DNA of 64,000 bases, from NCBI RefSeq assembly GCF_030695125.1, contig NZ_JAUYTP010000076.1, forward strand, positions 1 to 64,000, written 5' to 3'. The notes below the pieces were generated by a model that was not told the DNA's origin, searched no databases, and saw nothing but the letters and a program-made list of their open reading frames with translations. Below, one piece after another: positions 1 to 7,013 of the stretch; the first letter of the stretch is position 1; each line of letters starts with the position of its first letter. This DNA is from Allobosea sp. Lineage in GTDB: Bacteria > Pseudomonadota > Alphaproteobacteria > Rhizobiales > Beijerinckiaceae. A program made the position numbers and the translations under genes.

Positions 1-1
1 G

Positions 2-262
2 CCGGTCCCCGATGCCGATGACGGTTCGTTCGCCTACCCGCTGTCCGACTACATCGCCAAGATCTACGAGGTTGCGCTGGTGAAGGACGTGCCGGTCGTG
101 CGCGTGAATGAGGCGCTGGGCGGAAGCTGGGCGATCGGCAATGCGCTCGGCTACTACAACGACAATGTCGGGCATCTGCTGACGCCCGGCAACGCCTTCC
201 TCGCAAATGGCGTCTGGCTCGACGCCTTCAGCCGTATCAAGGCGCTCGGCCTTCCGGCCTGA
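2..262 (+). CDS. C-terminal part of a phage-region protein, possibly an SGNH/GDSL-type hydrolase
   Basis: The window opens inside this gene; only the last 86 codons are present, ending in TGA at 260-262. The tail reads DNVGHLLTPGNAFLANG, which resembles the last block of SGNH/GDSL hydrolases, where an Asp and a His of the catalytic triad sit close together before a 'TPxGN' turn. It is soluble-looking, with no membrane segment. Its position, just before a convergent regulator, an integrase and a lysis cassette, suggests a phage structural or tail-associated hydrolase. The family call is tentative, because the nucleophile block lies outside the window. Confidence 0.35.
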   Translation, partial: PVPDADDGSFAYPLSDYIAKIYEVALVKDVPVVRVNEALGGSWAIGNALGYYNDNVGHLLTPGNAFLANGVWLDAFSRIKALGLPA

Positions 263-274
263 CCCATCACCCAT

Positions 275-496
275 CTACAAGGCAGAGGGGTCCGCGGTTT
301 TCGTCTTCGCCAGGCGCTCACGCCGCTGCAGCTCGGCATCGATGGCCTCGCGGATGAACACGGACATGCGGTTGGGCCCGACGATCGCCTCGATGCGGGC
401 GCGCTGCTGATCGGTCAGCCTGACCTTCGTCTCCTTGACGTGAAGCGCCGGGCGGCCCCTGCGCGCTGGATTAACCGTCCCCTCAAAGTCTGCCAT
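275..496 (-). CDS. Ribbon-helix-helix DNA-binding protein
   Basis: Small 73-residue protein with a basic N-terminus (ARRGRP), a short strand (ETKVRLT, about residues 22-28), and two helices (about 29-38 and 44-59, MSVFIREAIDAEL). This is the fold order of CopG/Arc-type ribbon-helix-helix regulators, which bind palindromic DNA as dimers. It is transcribed away from the integrase gene. A perfect 12-bp inverted repeat lies only 11 bases upstream of its start codon, so it probably regulates itself and the integrase (inference). It could instead be an orphan antitoxin-like protein; no toxin gene lies beside it. Confidence 0.7.
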   Translation of the reverse strand: MADFEGTVNPARRGRPALHVKETKVRLTDQQRARIEAIVGPNRMSVFIREAIDAELQRRERLAKTKTADPSAL

Positions 497-507
497 GACA
501 CCCTCTC

Positions 508-544
508 ATCCGTCCCCGGAAATCCATTATAACCGGGGACGGAT
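508..544. promoter_or_regulatory. Perfect 12-bp inverted repeat, probable operator between regulator and integrase
   Basis: The arms 508-519 (ATCCGTCCCCGG) and 533-544 (CCGGGGACGGAT) are perfect reverse complements around a 13-base AT-rich spacer. The site lies between the divergent starts at 496 (regulator) and 563 (integrase), where both promoters must be. A dimeric repressor such as the adjacent ribbon-helix-helix protein is the obvious candidate ligand (inference). Confidence 0.65.
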
Positions 545-562
545 TAACGAAGGGGTTGCGTC

Positions 563-1408
563 ATGGTGCAGAGAACGTTCGCCGAGGCCGCCGCCAGCTA
601 CATGGCGCTGGGCGGGGAGGGCAAATACCTTCCGCGGATCCTAGCCCGCATCGGCGACAAGCCGGTCACCGAGGTCACCGCCGGCGAGATCAGGTTCCTC
701 GCGCTCGAAATCTTTCCGACCGCGAAGAACTCGACGCGCAACCGGCACGTCATCACGCCTTGCCGTGCCGTTCTCAACCATGCCCACGAGCTGGGCTGGT
801 GCAACTGGCTGCGGATCCGCTCTTTGCGCAATGCGCCGCCAAGGCGCTACGCCCCGCCCGACCAGGACTGGATCGCGACGTTCGTCGAGTTCTGCGACCG
901 CAACCGCCTGCCCAAGCTGGCGGCGCTGATTCTGTTCATGAACCACACCGGCGCCCGGGTGTCGGAGGCGATCGCGCTGCGGGCCGAGCATGTCGACCTC
1001 GAGGCGCGCACGGCCGTGCTGGTGAAGACGAAGACCGATCGCCACTCGGAGCGCGCTCTCTCGGCCGAACTGGTCATGCGCATCAGGATGATCGGCCTCG
1101 TTCCCGGCGAACGCGTCTTCGGCCAGCGCTGCCGGCACAACGTCAACGATCGCCTGCGCTGCGTCTGCCGGCGCGCCGGGCTCGACTACAAGTCCAGTCA
1201 CGCCGTCGGCCGGGCGGCCTTCGCGACGAACGCCCTCAACATGGGCCTTGGGATCAGGACCGCGATGGACGCCGGCGGCTGGCGCACCGCGCGGATCTTC
1301 CTCGAGGTCTACGTCCACACCGCAGCGGCCGGGAAGGCTGTCGCCAACCGAATCGACCAGACCTTCCCGCCGCCTCGACGGGACTGGCTGCTCGCCGACG
1401 CCGCCTGA
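563..1408 (+). CDS. int: Tyrosine recombinase / phage integrase
   Basis: 281-residue site-specific recombinase that would insert or excise the element at its attachment site. The catalytic pattern is visible: Arg132 in NHTGARVSEAIAL, Lys in KTKTDR (about 155-157), the His-x-x-x-Arg box SHAVGR (His213, Arg217), Trp240 in the position often held by the second His, and the nucleophile Tyr250 in EVYVH. The N-terminal 100 residues match a short SAM-like core-binding domain. Length is in the lower normal range for compact integrases, and the gene looks intact. It is divergent from the ribbon-helix-helix regulator across a palindrome. A tRNA 3' fragment about 3.7 kb downstream is the likely recombination site. 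Confidence 0.9.
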   Translation: MVQRTFAEAAASYMALGGEGKYLPRILARIGDKPVTEVTAGEIRFLALEIFPTAKNSTRNRHVITPCRAVLNHAHELGWCNWLRIRSLRNAPPRRYAPPDQDWIATFVEFCDRNRLPKLAALILFMNHTGARVSEAIALRAEHVDLEARTAVLVKTKTDRHSERALSAELVMRIRMIGLVPGERVFGQRCRHNVNDRLRCVCRRAGLDYKSSHAVGRAAFATNALNMGLGIRTAMDAGGWRTARIFLEVYVHTAAAGKAVANRIDQTFPPPRRDWLLADAA

Positions 1409-1450
1409 TCCAGCCGCCTCCGGGCGGCTTTCTCTTGCCCGGAGCACATC

Positions 1451-1807
1451 ATGCCGAAACGGTTCTGGCGAGGCCTCGCCTGGGGCCTGCCGATCGCGCT
1501 CGTCCTCTGGGCGGGAATCATCGCCGGCGCGCGCCTCGCGCTCGCTCACTCCTGGTATCCGCAGGAGTGCTGCAGCGACCGCGATTGCTGGCCGATGGGG
1601 CCGGACGCCGATGCCCGCGAGCCCGACCCGACGATCGTGCCAGGCGGCTATCGCACCCATGACGGGCACTTCATCGCGCAGCGCGACACGCGCCCCAGCC
1701 GCGACGGCCGCTTTCACATCTGCCGCGCGGCCGGCGCGCCGGGCGGCGACCCCATCCGGCCCTCCGGCAAACCCGCCTGCCTGTTCGCGCCCGAACCCGC
1801 GACCTGA
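1451..1807 (+). CDS. Hypothetical small membrane-anchored, cysteine-rich protein
   Basis: 118 residues with one N-terminal hydrophobic segment (about residues 8-32, which could be a signal anchor), then a cysteine-rich stretch WYPQECCSDRDCWPM and further His and Cys residues (DGRFHICRAAG; one more Cys near the C-terminus). The clustered cysteines suggest a disulfide-bonded or metal-binding outer domain after export. Proteins with this WYP-x-ECC-x3-DC pattern recur in alphaproteobacterial genomes and prophages without known function (recollection of the pattern, not a search). It lies between integrase and endolysin in the same direction, 42 bases after the integrase. Confidence 0.6.
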   Translation: MPKRFWRGLAWGLPIALVLWAGIIAGARLALAHSWYPQECCSDRDCWPMGPDADAREPDPTIVPGGYRTHDGHFIAQRDTRPSRDGRFHICRAAGAPGGDPIRPSGKPACLFAPEPAT

Positions 1808-1841
1808 CCAGGTCCGCACCCCTCGACATCGGAGCACCATC

Positions 1842-2510
1842 ATGAACACCCGCGAGGTTCAGGCCGCGCTGGCCCGGCTTGGCTATGCGCTCGTCGTCGA
1901 CGGCGCAGCCGGGCCGAAGACGCGATCGGCCCTGGAGACATTCCAGCGCGGCCGCGGCCTGGCGGCTGACGGGATCGTCGGGCCGCAGACGATCAAGGCC
2001 CTGCAGGCGGCGATCGCAGAGAAAGCCGAGCCGCGGACGCAGGCGCCGCCGGCGCCTCCATCGCTGCCCGGATTCGCCCAGCCCCGAGCGACGCGCCGCA
2101 TCGACGAGATCATCATCCACTGCACCGCGACCCCCGAAGGCCGGGACGTCTCGGTCGAGACCATCCGCGGCTGGCACATCGGACAGGGCTGGAAGGACAT
2201 CGGCTATCACTGGGTCGTCATGCTCGACGGCAGCGTGAAGCCCGGGCGCCCTGAAGCGCAGGTCGGATCGCACGTCGCCGGCCGCAATAGCGGGACTCTC
2301 GGCGTCGTCTATGTCGGCGGTGTCGCGGCCGACGGGAAGACGCCGAAGGACACCCGGACCCCTGCCCAGAAAGCCGCTCTGCTCGCCCATGTGCGGGCGC
2401 TGATCGCGCGGTATCCGACGGTCCGCAAGGTGACGGGCCATAATCAGTACGCGGCCAAGGCATGCCCCTCCTTCGACGTCCGCAGGGACGACCTGGGGCG
2501 CTTGGTCTGA
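1842..2510 (+). CDS. Phage endolysin: N-acetylmuramoyl-L-alanine amidase with peptidoglycan-binding domain
   Basis: 222-residue lysis enzyme expected to cut the amide bond between N-acetylmuramic acid and L-alanine. An N-terminal peptidoglycan-binding repeat (about 3-57, with DGAAGPKTRSAL and DGIVGPQTIKAL) is joined by a Pro/Ala linker to an Amidase_2 domain. The residues match T7 lysozyme in spacing: zinc ligands His93, His200 and Cys208, and catalytic Tyr122 and Lys206. There is no signal peptide, so release would need a holin, and candidates follow at 3483 and 3813. ATG 1842 is chosen because it begins exactly at the binding domain; the reading frame is open further upstream but overlaps other genes. 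Confidence 0.88.
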   Translation: MNTREVQAALARLGYALVVDGAAGPKTRSALETFQRGRGLAADGIVGPQTIKALQAAIAEKAEPRTQAPPAPPSLPGFAQPRATRRIDEIIIHCTATPEGRDVSVETIRGWHIGQGWKDIGYHWVVMLDGSVKPGRPEAQVGSHVAGRNSGTLGVVYVGGVAADGKTPKDTRTPAQKAALLAHVRALIARYPTVRKVTGHNQYAAKACPSFDVRRDDLGRLV

Positions 2511-2551
2511 ATCCGAGCCGGGCGGCCTCCCGGCATCCTCAGGAGAGCACC

Positions 2552-2800
2552 ATGATCAAAATGCGCGCGAAGCTTCGCGTCGGCTCCGTCATTCCGCAGG
2601 GAGCCAACCACGAGCTGGTAACATTCCATGGCGTTGCCAAAAGCGACGGCTACCCCGCCGACGGCGCCGACGAGAACAACACCTTCGCCAAGTTCTCGCC
2701 CTCGGCCAAGTTCGACATCATGATCGCCAATCCGGCGCTGCTCGGCGGATTCGAGCCCGGCGACACCTTCTATGTCGACTTCACGCCCGCGCCGAAATGA
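2552..2800 (+). CDS. Hypothetical phage protein, 82 aa
   Basis: Small soluble protein with good third-position GC and a strong AGGAGAG ribosome site 5 bases before ATG 2552. It contains alternating beta-like segments (AKLRVGSVIP, NHELVTFHGVA, FEPGDTFYVDF) and no cysteines. Similar short proteins occur in alphaproteobacterial prophages, but no function can be assigned from the sequence. It overlaps the following zinc-ribbon gene by 4 bases (ATGA), so the two are probably translationally coupled. Confidence 0.6.
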   Translation: MIKMRAKLRVGSVIPQGANHELVTFHGVAKSDGYPADGADENNTFAKFSPSAKFDIMIANPALLGGFEPGDTFYVDFTPAPK

Positions 2801-3018
2801 AGCGCATCGGCGATCGCACGGCGGCCTGCCCGGCCTGTGGCTCGCTCGCCATCGCTGATGCGCCGCCGACGAATGGCCCTCGGCTTCGCTGCGAGCGTTG
2901 CGCGCATGAGGGGCCGCAACGCGCCTTCCTGTCCTGGCATAGCGGCGACGATCGCCGAGCCCGGCCGCCAGTCGTCGGCCATCGGGTGCTGCCGCTGATC
3001 CCCTCCGAACTTGATTGA
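2797..3018 (+). CDS. Small zinc-ribbon protein
   Basis: 73 residues with two CxxC knuckles, ACPACGS (about residue 10) and RCERCAHEG (about residue 31), spaced as in a one-domain zinc ribbon. A short basic tail follows. It starts inside the stop codon of the preceding gene. Phage zinc ribbons of this type resemble the Lar/restriction-alleviation and late-gene groups, but nothing here decides between them. Probable role: nucleic-acid or protein binding (inference). Confidence 0.6.
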   Translation: MKRIGDRTAACPACGSLAIADAPPTNGPRLRCERCAHEGPQRAFLSWHSGDDRRARPPVVGHRVLPLIPSELD

Positions 3019-3060
3019 CCCGCCGCGGCCGGGCCCGCCGCTGACTTCCGGAGATCCATC

Positions 3061-3444
3061 ATGACCTTCAAACGCCTCTTCGCGGCGATCGCCTTCGCAT
3101 GCGCGCTCGCCGTCTCCGCCTGCGTCCCGAAGGACGGCGGCGGCCCCGACACCTCGGCCGAGGGCTGGCGCCAGATCGCCGTCGGCGTCGGCACGGTTGT
3201 CGGCCCGACCAAGGCCGATGCCGGCGTCGCCAAGGCCTCCGCCCAGCTCGCGCAGTACTGCGGCGCGCTGCAGGCCGTGGCCGCCAGCGCCACGATCTTC
3301 GCGCCCGAGAAGCAGCGCAACGCAGCGGCGATCGCCGCTGCAACCATCAACACGGTCTGCGCCAGCCCGCCTGCCGACGTTAGCGCCGCGCTCGTGCTGG
3401 CCGCCGACACCTATGCCGCGGTGCGCGCGGCACAGGCGCGTTAG
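3061..3444 (+). CDS. Phage small lipoprotein, possible outer-membrane lysis component
   Basis: 127 residues with a classical lipoprotein signal: basic start MTFKRLF, hydrophobic core, and lipobox VSAC with Cys21. The mature part is Ala-rich and helical and has two further cysteines (QYCGAL, NTVCAS). It lies between the endolysin and the holin candidates. In Gram-negative phages, the outer-membrane spanin is a small lipoprotein encoded in the lysis cassette, so a spanin-like or envelope role is possible; no inner-membrane spanin partner is evident. The lipoprotein call is firm, the spanin role is inference. Confidence 0.6.
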   Translation: MTFKRLFAAIAFACALAVSACVPKDGGGPDTSAEGWRQIAVGVGTVVGPTKADAGVAKASAQLAQYCGALQAVAASATIFAPEKQRNAAAIAAATINTVCASPPADVSAALVLAADTYAAVRAAQAR

Positions 3445-3482
3445 GCCCGCGGCTCTCAATCAACAGCAACGGAGACGACGTC

Positions 3483-3791
3483 ATGTGGAAGCTTCTGAAC
3501 GACGCGCAGTTCTGGTCGCTGATCCGAACCCTGATCCAGAGCACCGGGGCCTCGCTCGCGGTCGTCGGGATGGTCCATCCCCAGACCGTCGAGCAGCTGG
3601 TCGGCCTGACCGCCTCGGCGCAGATCCTGATCGGCGCCGCGGCCAACATCGTCACGACGATCTACAGCCTCGCCATCCGGACCAAGGCCGGCCTGGTCGC
3701 GACCGCCGCTGCGCTCCCGGAGGTTCATGAGATCCGGACGACGCCCGAGATCGCCCGGGCGGTGCCCGACCCGACCGTCACCGATCGCTGA
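3483..3791 (+). CDS. Holin-like small membrane protein
   Basis: 102 residues with two hydrophobic segments (about 13-30, LIQSTGASLAVVGMV, and about 38-61, GLTASAQILIGAAANIVTTI), an amphipathic N-terminus and a charged, soluble C-terminal tail. Size, topology and position after the endolysin fit a class II-type phage holin, which forms the inner-membrane holes that release or activate the amidase. The hydrophobic part recalls the Pam3 gp28-type holins (family memory, not a search). It has a GGAG ribosome site before ATG 3483. Confidence 0.65.
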   Translation: MWKLLNDAQFWSLIRTLIQSTGASLAVVGMVHPQTVEQLVGLTASAQILIGAAANIVTTIYSLAIRTKAGLVATAAALPEVHEIRTTPEIARAVPDPTVTDR

Positions 3792-3812
3792 ACGCGGAAC
3801 GAAGGCGAGACG

Positions 3813-4196
3813 ATGGCCGACATGCCTCCCTCGGACTGGCTGCACCAGCTCATCGGCGTCAAAACGCACCACATGGCTGCCGGCGTTGCCGGCGGGCTGG
3901 TGCGCGGGCTCGTCGCGCGCGGCTTCTCTTGGCCGCAGCGCCTGACCAGCGCGATCGTCGGCGCCGCGACCGCCGGCTACGGCACGCCGGCCGTCATGCC
4001 GCTCCTGCGGAAGTGGCTCGATCTCTGGGCTTATCCGACCGGCGACATCGAGGGCTCGACCGGCTTCGCCCTGGGGCTCGTCGGCATGACGATCTGCGAT
4101 GCCCTGATCCGCTGGGCCCGCCGCTGGCGCGACGGTCCGCCGCCACCGTCACCGCCAGGCTGGCCTTCCAACCATTCGGGTGCCCCGGCACCCTGA
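3813..4196 (+). CDS. Small phage membrane protein, second holin-like candidate
   Basis: 127 residues. An N-terminal region (THHMAAGVAGGLVRGLV) and two segments around AIVGAATAGYGTPAVMPLL and GSTGFALGLVGMTICDALI are hydrophobic, and the C-terminus is basic and proline-rich (RRWRDGPPPPSPPG). It is the last gene before a strong terminator, 21 bases after the first holin-like gene. It could be a holin or antiholin partner, or another phage membrane protein; the sequence does not decide. Confidence 0.55.
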   Translation: MADMPPSDWLHQLIGVKTHHMAAGVAGGLVRGLVARGFSWPQRLTSAIVGAATAGYGTPAVMPLLRKWLDLWAYPTGDIEGSTGFALGLVGMTICDALIRWARRWRDGPPPPSPPGWPSNHSGAPAP

Positions 4197-4254
4197 TCGC
4201 CTCGCCCCCGTCACGGGCGGCCTGTTGACCACGGGCGTTTCCTCCCATGACTGG

Positions 4255-4289
4255 CCCGGCCTCGCTCACGCGGGGCCGGGTCTTTTTTC
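4255..4289 (+). terminator. Rho-independent terminator of the lysis cassette
   Basis: A 7-bp G+C stem, CCCGGCC (4255-4261) with GGCCGGG (4274-4280), is followed by TCTTTTTTC. It ends the rightward phage unit that began at or before the endolysin. Confidence 0.85.
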
Positions 4290-4370
4290 GTTACGGCCGG
4301 GGGTTGATGCCATCGCGCATGGCGAAGCTTGGCTGTCGGCGCTGCTCCTGGCGCCGGCGGAGAGCCAACC

Positions 4371-4439
4371 ATGCTCTATCTCAAGATTGCCGAACTGGTG
4401 CTCAAGGCGCTCGAGCTGATCTTTTCCCTATTCAGCTGA
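4371..4439 (+). CDS. Possible 22-residue hydrophobic micropeptide
   Basis: ATG 4371 opens a short frame ending TGA 4439 with product MLYLKIAELVLKALELIFSL plus FS. It forms one amphipathic/hydrophobic helix, and AGAGCC-like purines precede the ATG. It sits alone between two hairpins (4255-4289 and 4452-4483). Such short helices occur in phage lysis regulators and in type I toxins. Coding status is not proven; no alignment is available. Confidence 0.35.
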   Translation: MLYLKIAELVLKALELIFSLFS

Positions 4440-4451
4440 TCGGCAGCCCCG

Positions 4452-4483
4452 CGGCCTGGCCCTGCCGATGTGGGGCCAGGCCG
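4452..4483. terminator. Perfect 11-bp hairpin between convergent units
   Basis: CGGCCTGGCCC (4452-4462) pairs with GGGCCAGGCCG (4473-4483) around a 10-base loop. It lies just past the stop of the leftward gene ending at 4492 and after the micropeptide frame. There is no clean T-tract on either side, so it is a probable but not certain bidirectional terminator. Confidence 0.55.
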
Positions 4484-4491
4484 AACGCTCT

Positions 4492-4989
4492 TCAGCGCCA
4501 GGCGGTCGCGTCGTCGTGCTTGGCGTCCCATGCCTCGATCGCCTCGACCAGTGCGATCAGCCGCTCCTCCTCGCGCGAGCCCTCCGGCGCGCCCGTCAGG
4601 TCCTGGACCTCCTGCGTCGCGGCCTCGTAGTCCTCGACGGTCTTGATGACGACGTTCGGCATGACTGGCCCTCCGGCTGGTTCAACGCGGCGCGGGATCG
4701 GCGCGTTCCCATGTGTCATGCCCGTCTTCTCCTGCAGGACGGCATAGTGCGCGATCACGCCCAGCCGCGACGTCAGGTTCCGCCCGCCGCAGGCCGAGCA
4801 CTGGTAGCGCAGACAGATGTCCGGAATCGCGAGCTCGGCCGGCATGGCATCCGTCGAGACTTCACCGTGATGATGGCAGTCGCTGCACCAGATCTCGGCC
4901 TCGCGCACGCCCGCCGCGCGCTCGCTGCCGACCGTCGCCGGTGCGATCTCACGGCCCTCGGCATCATAGGCGCGGCGCGGGTTCCTCAT
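4492..4989 (-). CDS. Zinc-ribbon protein with C-terminal HigA-N-like segment
   Basis: A 165-residue frame starting at ATG 4989. The middle part has two CxxC pairs, WCSDCHHHG and CSACGGRN, plus extra His and Cys residues, which is zinc-ribbon-like. The last 56 residues, from MPNVVIKTVEDYEAA to the end, resemble the N-terminal helical domain of HigA-type antitoxins (IKTxxDYxxAxxxV, then GxREEERLxxLVxxIEAWDAKH), but without the usual helix-turn-helix that should follow. That second part begins at an internal ATG (4660-4662) with a strong GGAGG site 7 bases upstream. It may therefore also be made as a separate 55-residue protein. Prophage cargo; function unknown. Confidence 0.5.
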   Translation of the reverse strand: MRNPRRAYDAEGREIAPATVGSERAAGVREAEIWCSDCHHHGEVSTDAMPAELAIPDICLRYQCSACGGRNLTSRLGVIAHYAVLQEKTGMTHGNAPIPRRVEPAGGPVMPNVVIKTVEDYEAATQEVQDLTGAPEGSREEERLIALVEAIEAWDAKHDDATAWR

Positions 4990-5069
4990 GGAGGGCAGGG
5001 TAGGGGCAGACGTCACGCCGGCACAAGCGCGGCATCTCTGCGGCCGCATGAAGATGTTAGGCCAAGTGC

Positions 5070-5120
5070 TTCCAACTTGCGGCCTGAAACGCATGCGCGT
5101 CGCGGCCGGCAAAGTTGGAA
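5070..5120. repeat. Long-spaced 9-bp inverted repeat beside the attachment site
   Basis: TTCCAACTT (5070-5078) and AAGTTGGAA (5112-5120) are perfect reverse complements separated by 33 bases. They lie about 30-80 bases inside the tRNA-fragment border. Arm-type integrase sites or excisionase sites often sit here (inference), but a single pair is weak evidence. Confidence 0.35.
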
Positions 5121-5149
5121 CGGGCCTTGGCGTTCCTGATGAAGCGAAA

Positions 5150-5197
5150 AGCCTTCTAAGCTGCTGGTCGCTGGTTCGAATCCAGCCGGGCTCGCCA
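5150..5197 (+). other. Element attachment site: 3' fragment of tRNA-Arg(TCT)
   Basis: The sequence carries an anticodon loop CTTCTAA (anticodon TCT), the 3' anticodon stem, variable loop, a T-arm with GGTTCGAATCC, the 3' acceptor strand and an encoded CCA ending at 5197. The 5' acceptor strand and the D-arm are absent, and the 5' side of the anticodon stem no longer pairs fully (AAAGC against GCTGC). That is what remains at the distal end of an element that recombined into the 3' part of a tRNA gene. Phage-like genes lie to the left and ordinary transport genes to the right, so this is the right border. The intact tRNA should lie left of the window. Confidence 0.8.
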
Positions 5198-5345
5198 ATC
5201 TCCTTGGTGAGGATTGACCTCTCGGGTCGTCCGTCGTTCTGAGACGGATGATCGGTGTGGTTCCGATCGTCTGCTTGACGCCGCCGCGCAGCATCGTCGG
5301 GCTCGTTTTGAACGGCAGACGCGCGAGAGAACAGAGAGCCCGTCC

Positions 5346-5369
5346 GGCGGCCCGCCATGCGGGGCCGCC
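5346..5369 (-). terminator. Hairpin terminator of the peptide ABC operon
   Basis: GGCGGCCC (5346-5353) and GGGCCGCC (5362-5369) form an 8-bp G+C stem just past the stop codon of the ATPase gene. On the reverse strand, a pyrimidine-rich run (GGGCTCTCTGTTCTCTC) follows. Confidence 0.55.
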
Positions 5370-5375
5370 GCTTCG

Positions 5376-7013
5376 TCAGGGCGTCTCCGACGCCTGCCGC
5401 GATGCCGTTTCCCGCAAACCGAACGCGCGGCCGGGAATCGAGGCGAGCAGAGCCCGCGTGTACTCATGCTGGGGATCGCCGAACACCTGTCCGATCGGGC
5501 CCGCTTCGACGACCTCGCCATTCTTCATCACCGCCACGAGATCGCAGACCTGGGCCGCGACGCGCAGGTCATGGGTGATGAAGACGATCGAGAGGCCGAG
5601 GCGCTGGCGCAGATCGGCCAGCAGCTTCAGCACCTGCGCCTGGACGGAGACATCGAGCGCCGAGACCGGCTCGTCGGCCACCAGCACGCGCGGCTCCAAA
5701 GCGAGCGCACGCGCCAGGCCGATGCGCTGGCGCTGGCCGCCCGAGAATTCATGCGGGTAGCGGTCGGTGGCCGCCGGATCGAGCCCGACGAGCGCAAAAA
5801 GCTCGCGCGCCCGCGCCCGCGCGTCTGCGCGAGGCGTGCCATGGACGATCAGGCCCTGCGCGACGGCGTCGCCCGCCTTGCGGCGCGGGTTGAGCGAGGC
5901 GAAGGGGTCCTGGAAGACCATCTGGATATGGCGCGTCTCGGCGCGCAGCTCGGACTTGGAGAGGCTGGCGATATCGGTGCCGCCGATGCGGATGGCGCCG
6001 CTCTCGGGATCGATCAGGCGCACCAGGCAGCGCGCCAGCGTCGACTTGCCCGAGCCGGATTCACCGACGATTCCGAGCGTTGCGCCGCGGGGCAGGACCA
6101 GTGAGACATCGCGCACCGCATGCGTGACGCGCTGGCCGCGGCCGAGGAAGCCGCCGGTGCGATAGGTCTTTGAGACGTGCTCGATGGTCAGGATCGGTTC
6201 GGAGGCGAGTTCACGCGGGGGCGGGGCCTTCAGCGGCGGGACCGCGGCGATAAGCTGCTTGGTATAGGCGTGCTGGGGATTGCCGAGGATCGCTTCCGCC
6301 GTGCCCTGCTCGACGACGCGGCCCTGGCTCATCACCGCGACGCGGTCGGCGATTTCGGCGACGACGCCGAAATCATGGGTGATGAACAGGACGGCGGTGC
6401 CCTTGCGCTTCTGCAGGTCGCGGATCAGTTCGAGAATCTGGGCCTGGGTGGTGACGTCGAGTGCCGTCGTCGGCTCGTCGGCGATCAGCACCCTTGGGTC
6501 GAGCGCCAGCGCCATCGCGATCATGGCGCGCTGGCGCTGCCCGCCGGAGAGCTCATGCGGATAGGCCTTCGCCGCCGCGACGGGGTCGGGGATCCGCACC
6601 TCTTCGAGCAGGGCCTGGACCTTATCCCTGATCTGCGCCTTGCCGAGATCGGTGTGGAGCTGGAACATCTCGCCGATCTGGTCACCGATGGTGATCAGCG
6701 GGTTCAGCGCTGTCATCGGCTCCTGGAAGATCATGGCGATGCCGGCGCCGCGGACCTTGCGCATCTCGGGTTCGCTGAGGCCTGCGAGATCGCGGCCCTC
6801 GAACAGGATGCGCCCGCCGTCGATGGCGACGCCAGGCGGCAGGAGACGCATCACGGCATTGGCCGTCATCGACTTGCCGGAGCCGGATTCGCCGACGACG
6901 CAGAGAATCTCGTTGGCCTGGAGCGACAGCGAAACCTCGCTCATCGCATGGGGGCGGTCGGCGTTTTTGGGCAGGCTGACGGTGACCGCGTCGAGGGTGA
7001 GGATCGCGCTCAT
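5376..7013 (-). CDS. Dipeptide/oligopeptide ABC transporter, double ATP-binding protein
   Basis: 545 residues with two complete ABC ATPase domains in one chain, as in fused DppD-DppF or GsiA-type proteins. Each half has a Walker A (GESGSGKS twice), a signature (LSGGQRQR, then FSGGQRQR) and a Walker B (VLIADEPTTALD; VLVADEPVSALD). It energises import through the permeases encoded upstream. The ATG at 7013 is chosen over the longer open frame because it overlaps the permease stop codon (ATGA) and starts exactly at the first ATPase domain. The peptide/nickel family is clear; the actual solute is not. Confidence 0.93.
   Translation of the reverse strand: MSAILTLDAVTVSLPKNADRPHAMSEVSLSLQANEILCVVGESGSGKSMTANAVMRLLPPGVAIDGGRILFEGRDLAGLSEPEMRKVRGAGIAMIFQEPMTALNPLITIGDQIGEMFQLHTDLGKAQIRDKVQALLEEVRIPDPVAAAKAYPHELSGGQRQRAMIAMALALDPRVLIADEPTTALDVTTQAQILELIRDLQKRKGTAVLFITHDFGVVAEIADRVAVMSQGRVVEQGTAEAILGNPQHAYTKQLIAAVPPLKAPPPRELASEPILTIEHVSKTYRTGGFLGRGQRVTHAVRDVSLVLPRGATLGIVGESGSGKSTLARCLVRLIDPESGAIRIGGTDIASLSKSELRAETRHIQMVFQDPFASLNPRRKAGDAVAQGLIVHGTPRADARARARELFALVGLDPAATDRYPHEFSGGQRQRIGLARALALEPRVLVADEPVSALDVSVQAQVLKLLADLRQRLGLSIVFITHDLRVAAQVCDLVAVMKNGEVVEAGPIGQVFGDPQHEYTRALLASIPGRAFGLRETASRQASETP

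Noticed and set aside
5150..5197. Complete tRNA-Arg gene
   Set aside because: No D-arm or 5' acceptor strand upstream; only the 3' part matches a tRNA, so it is an attachment-site remnant.
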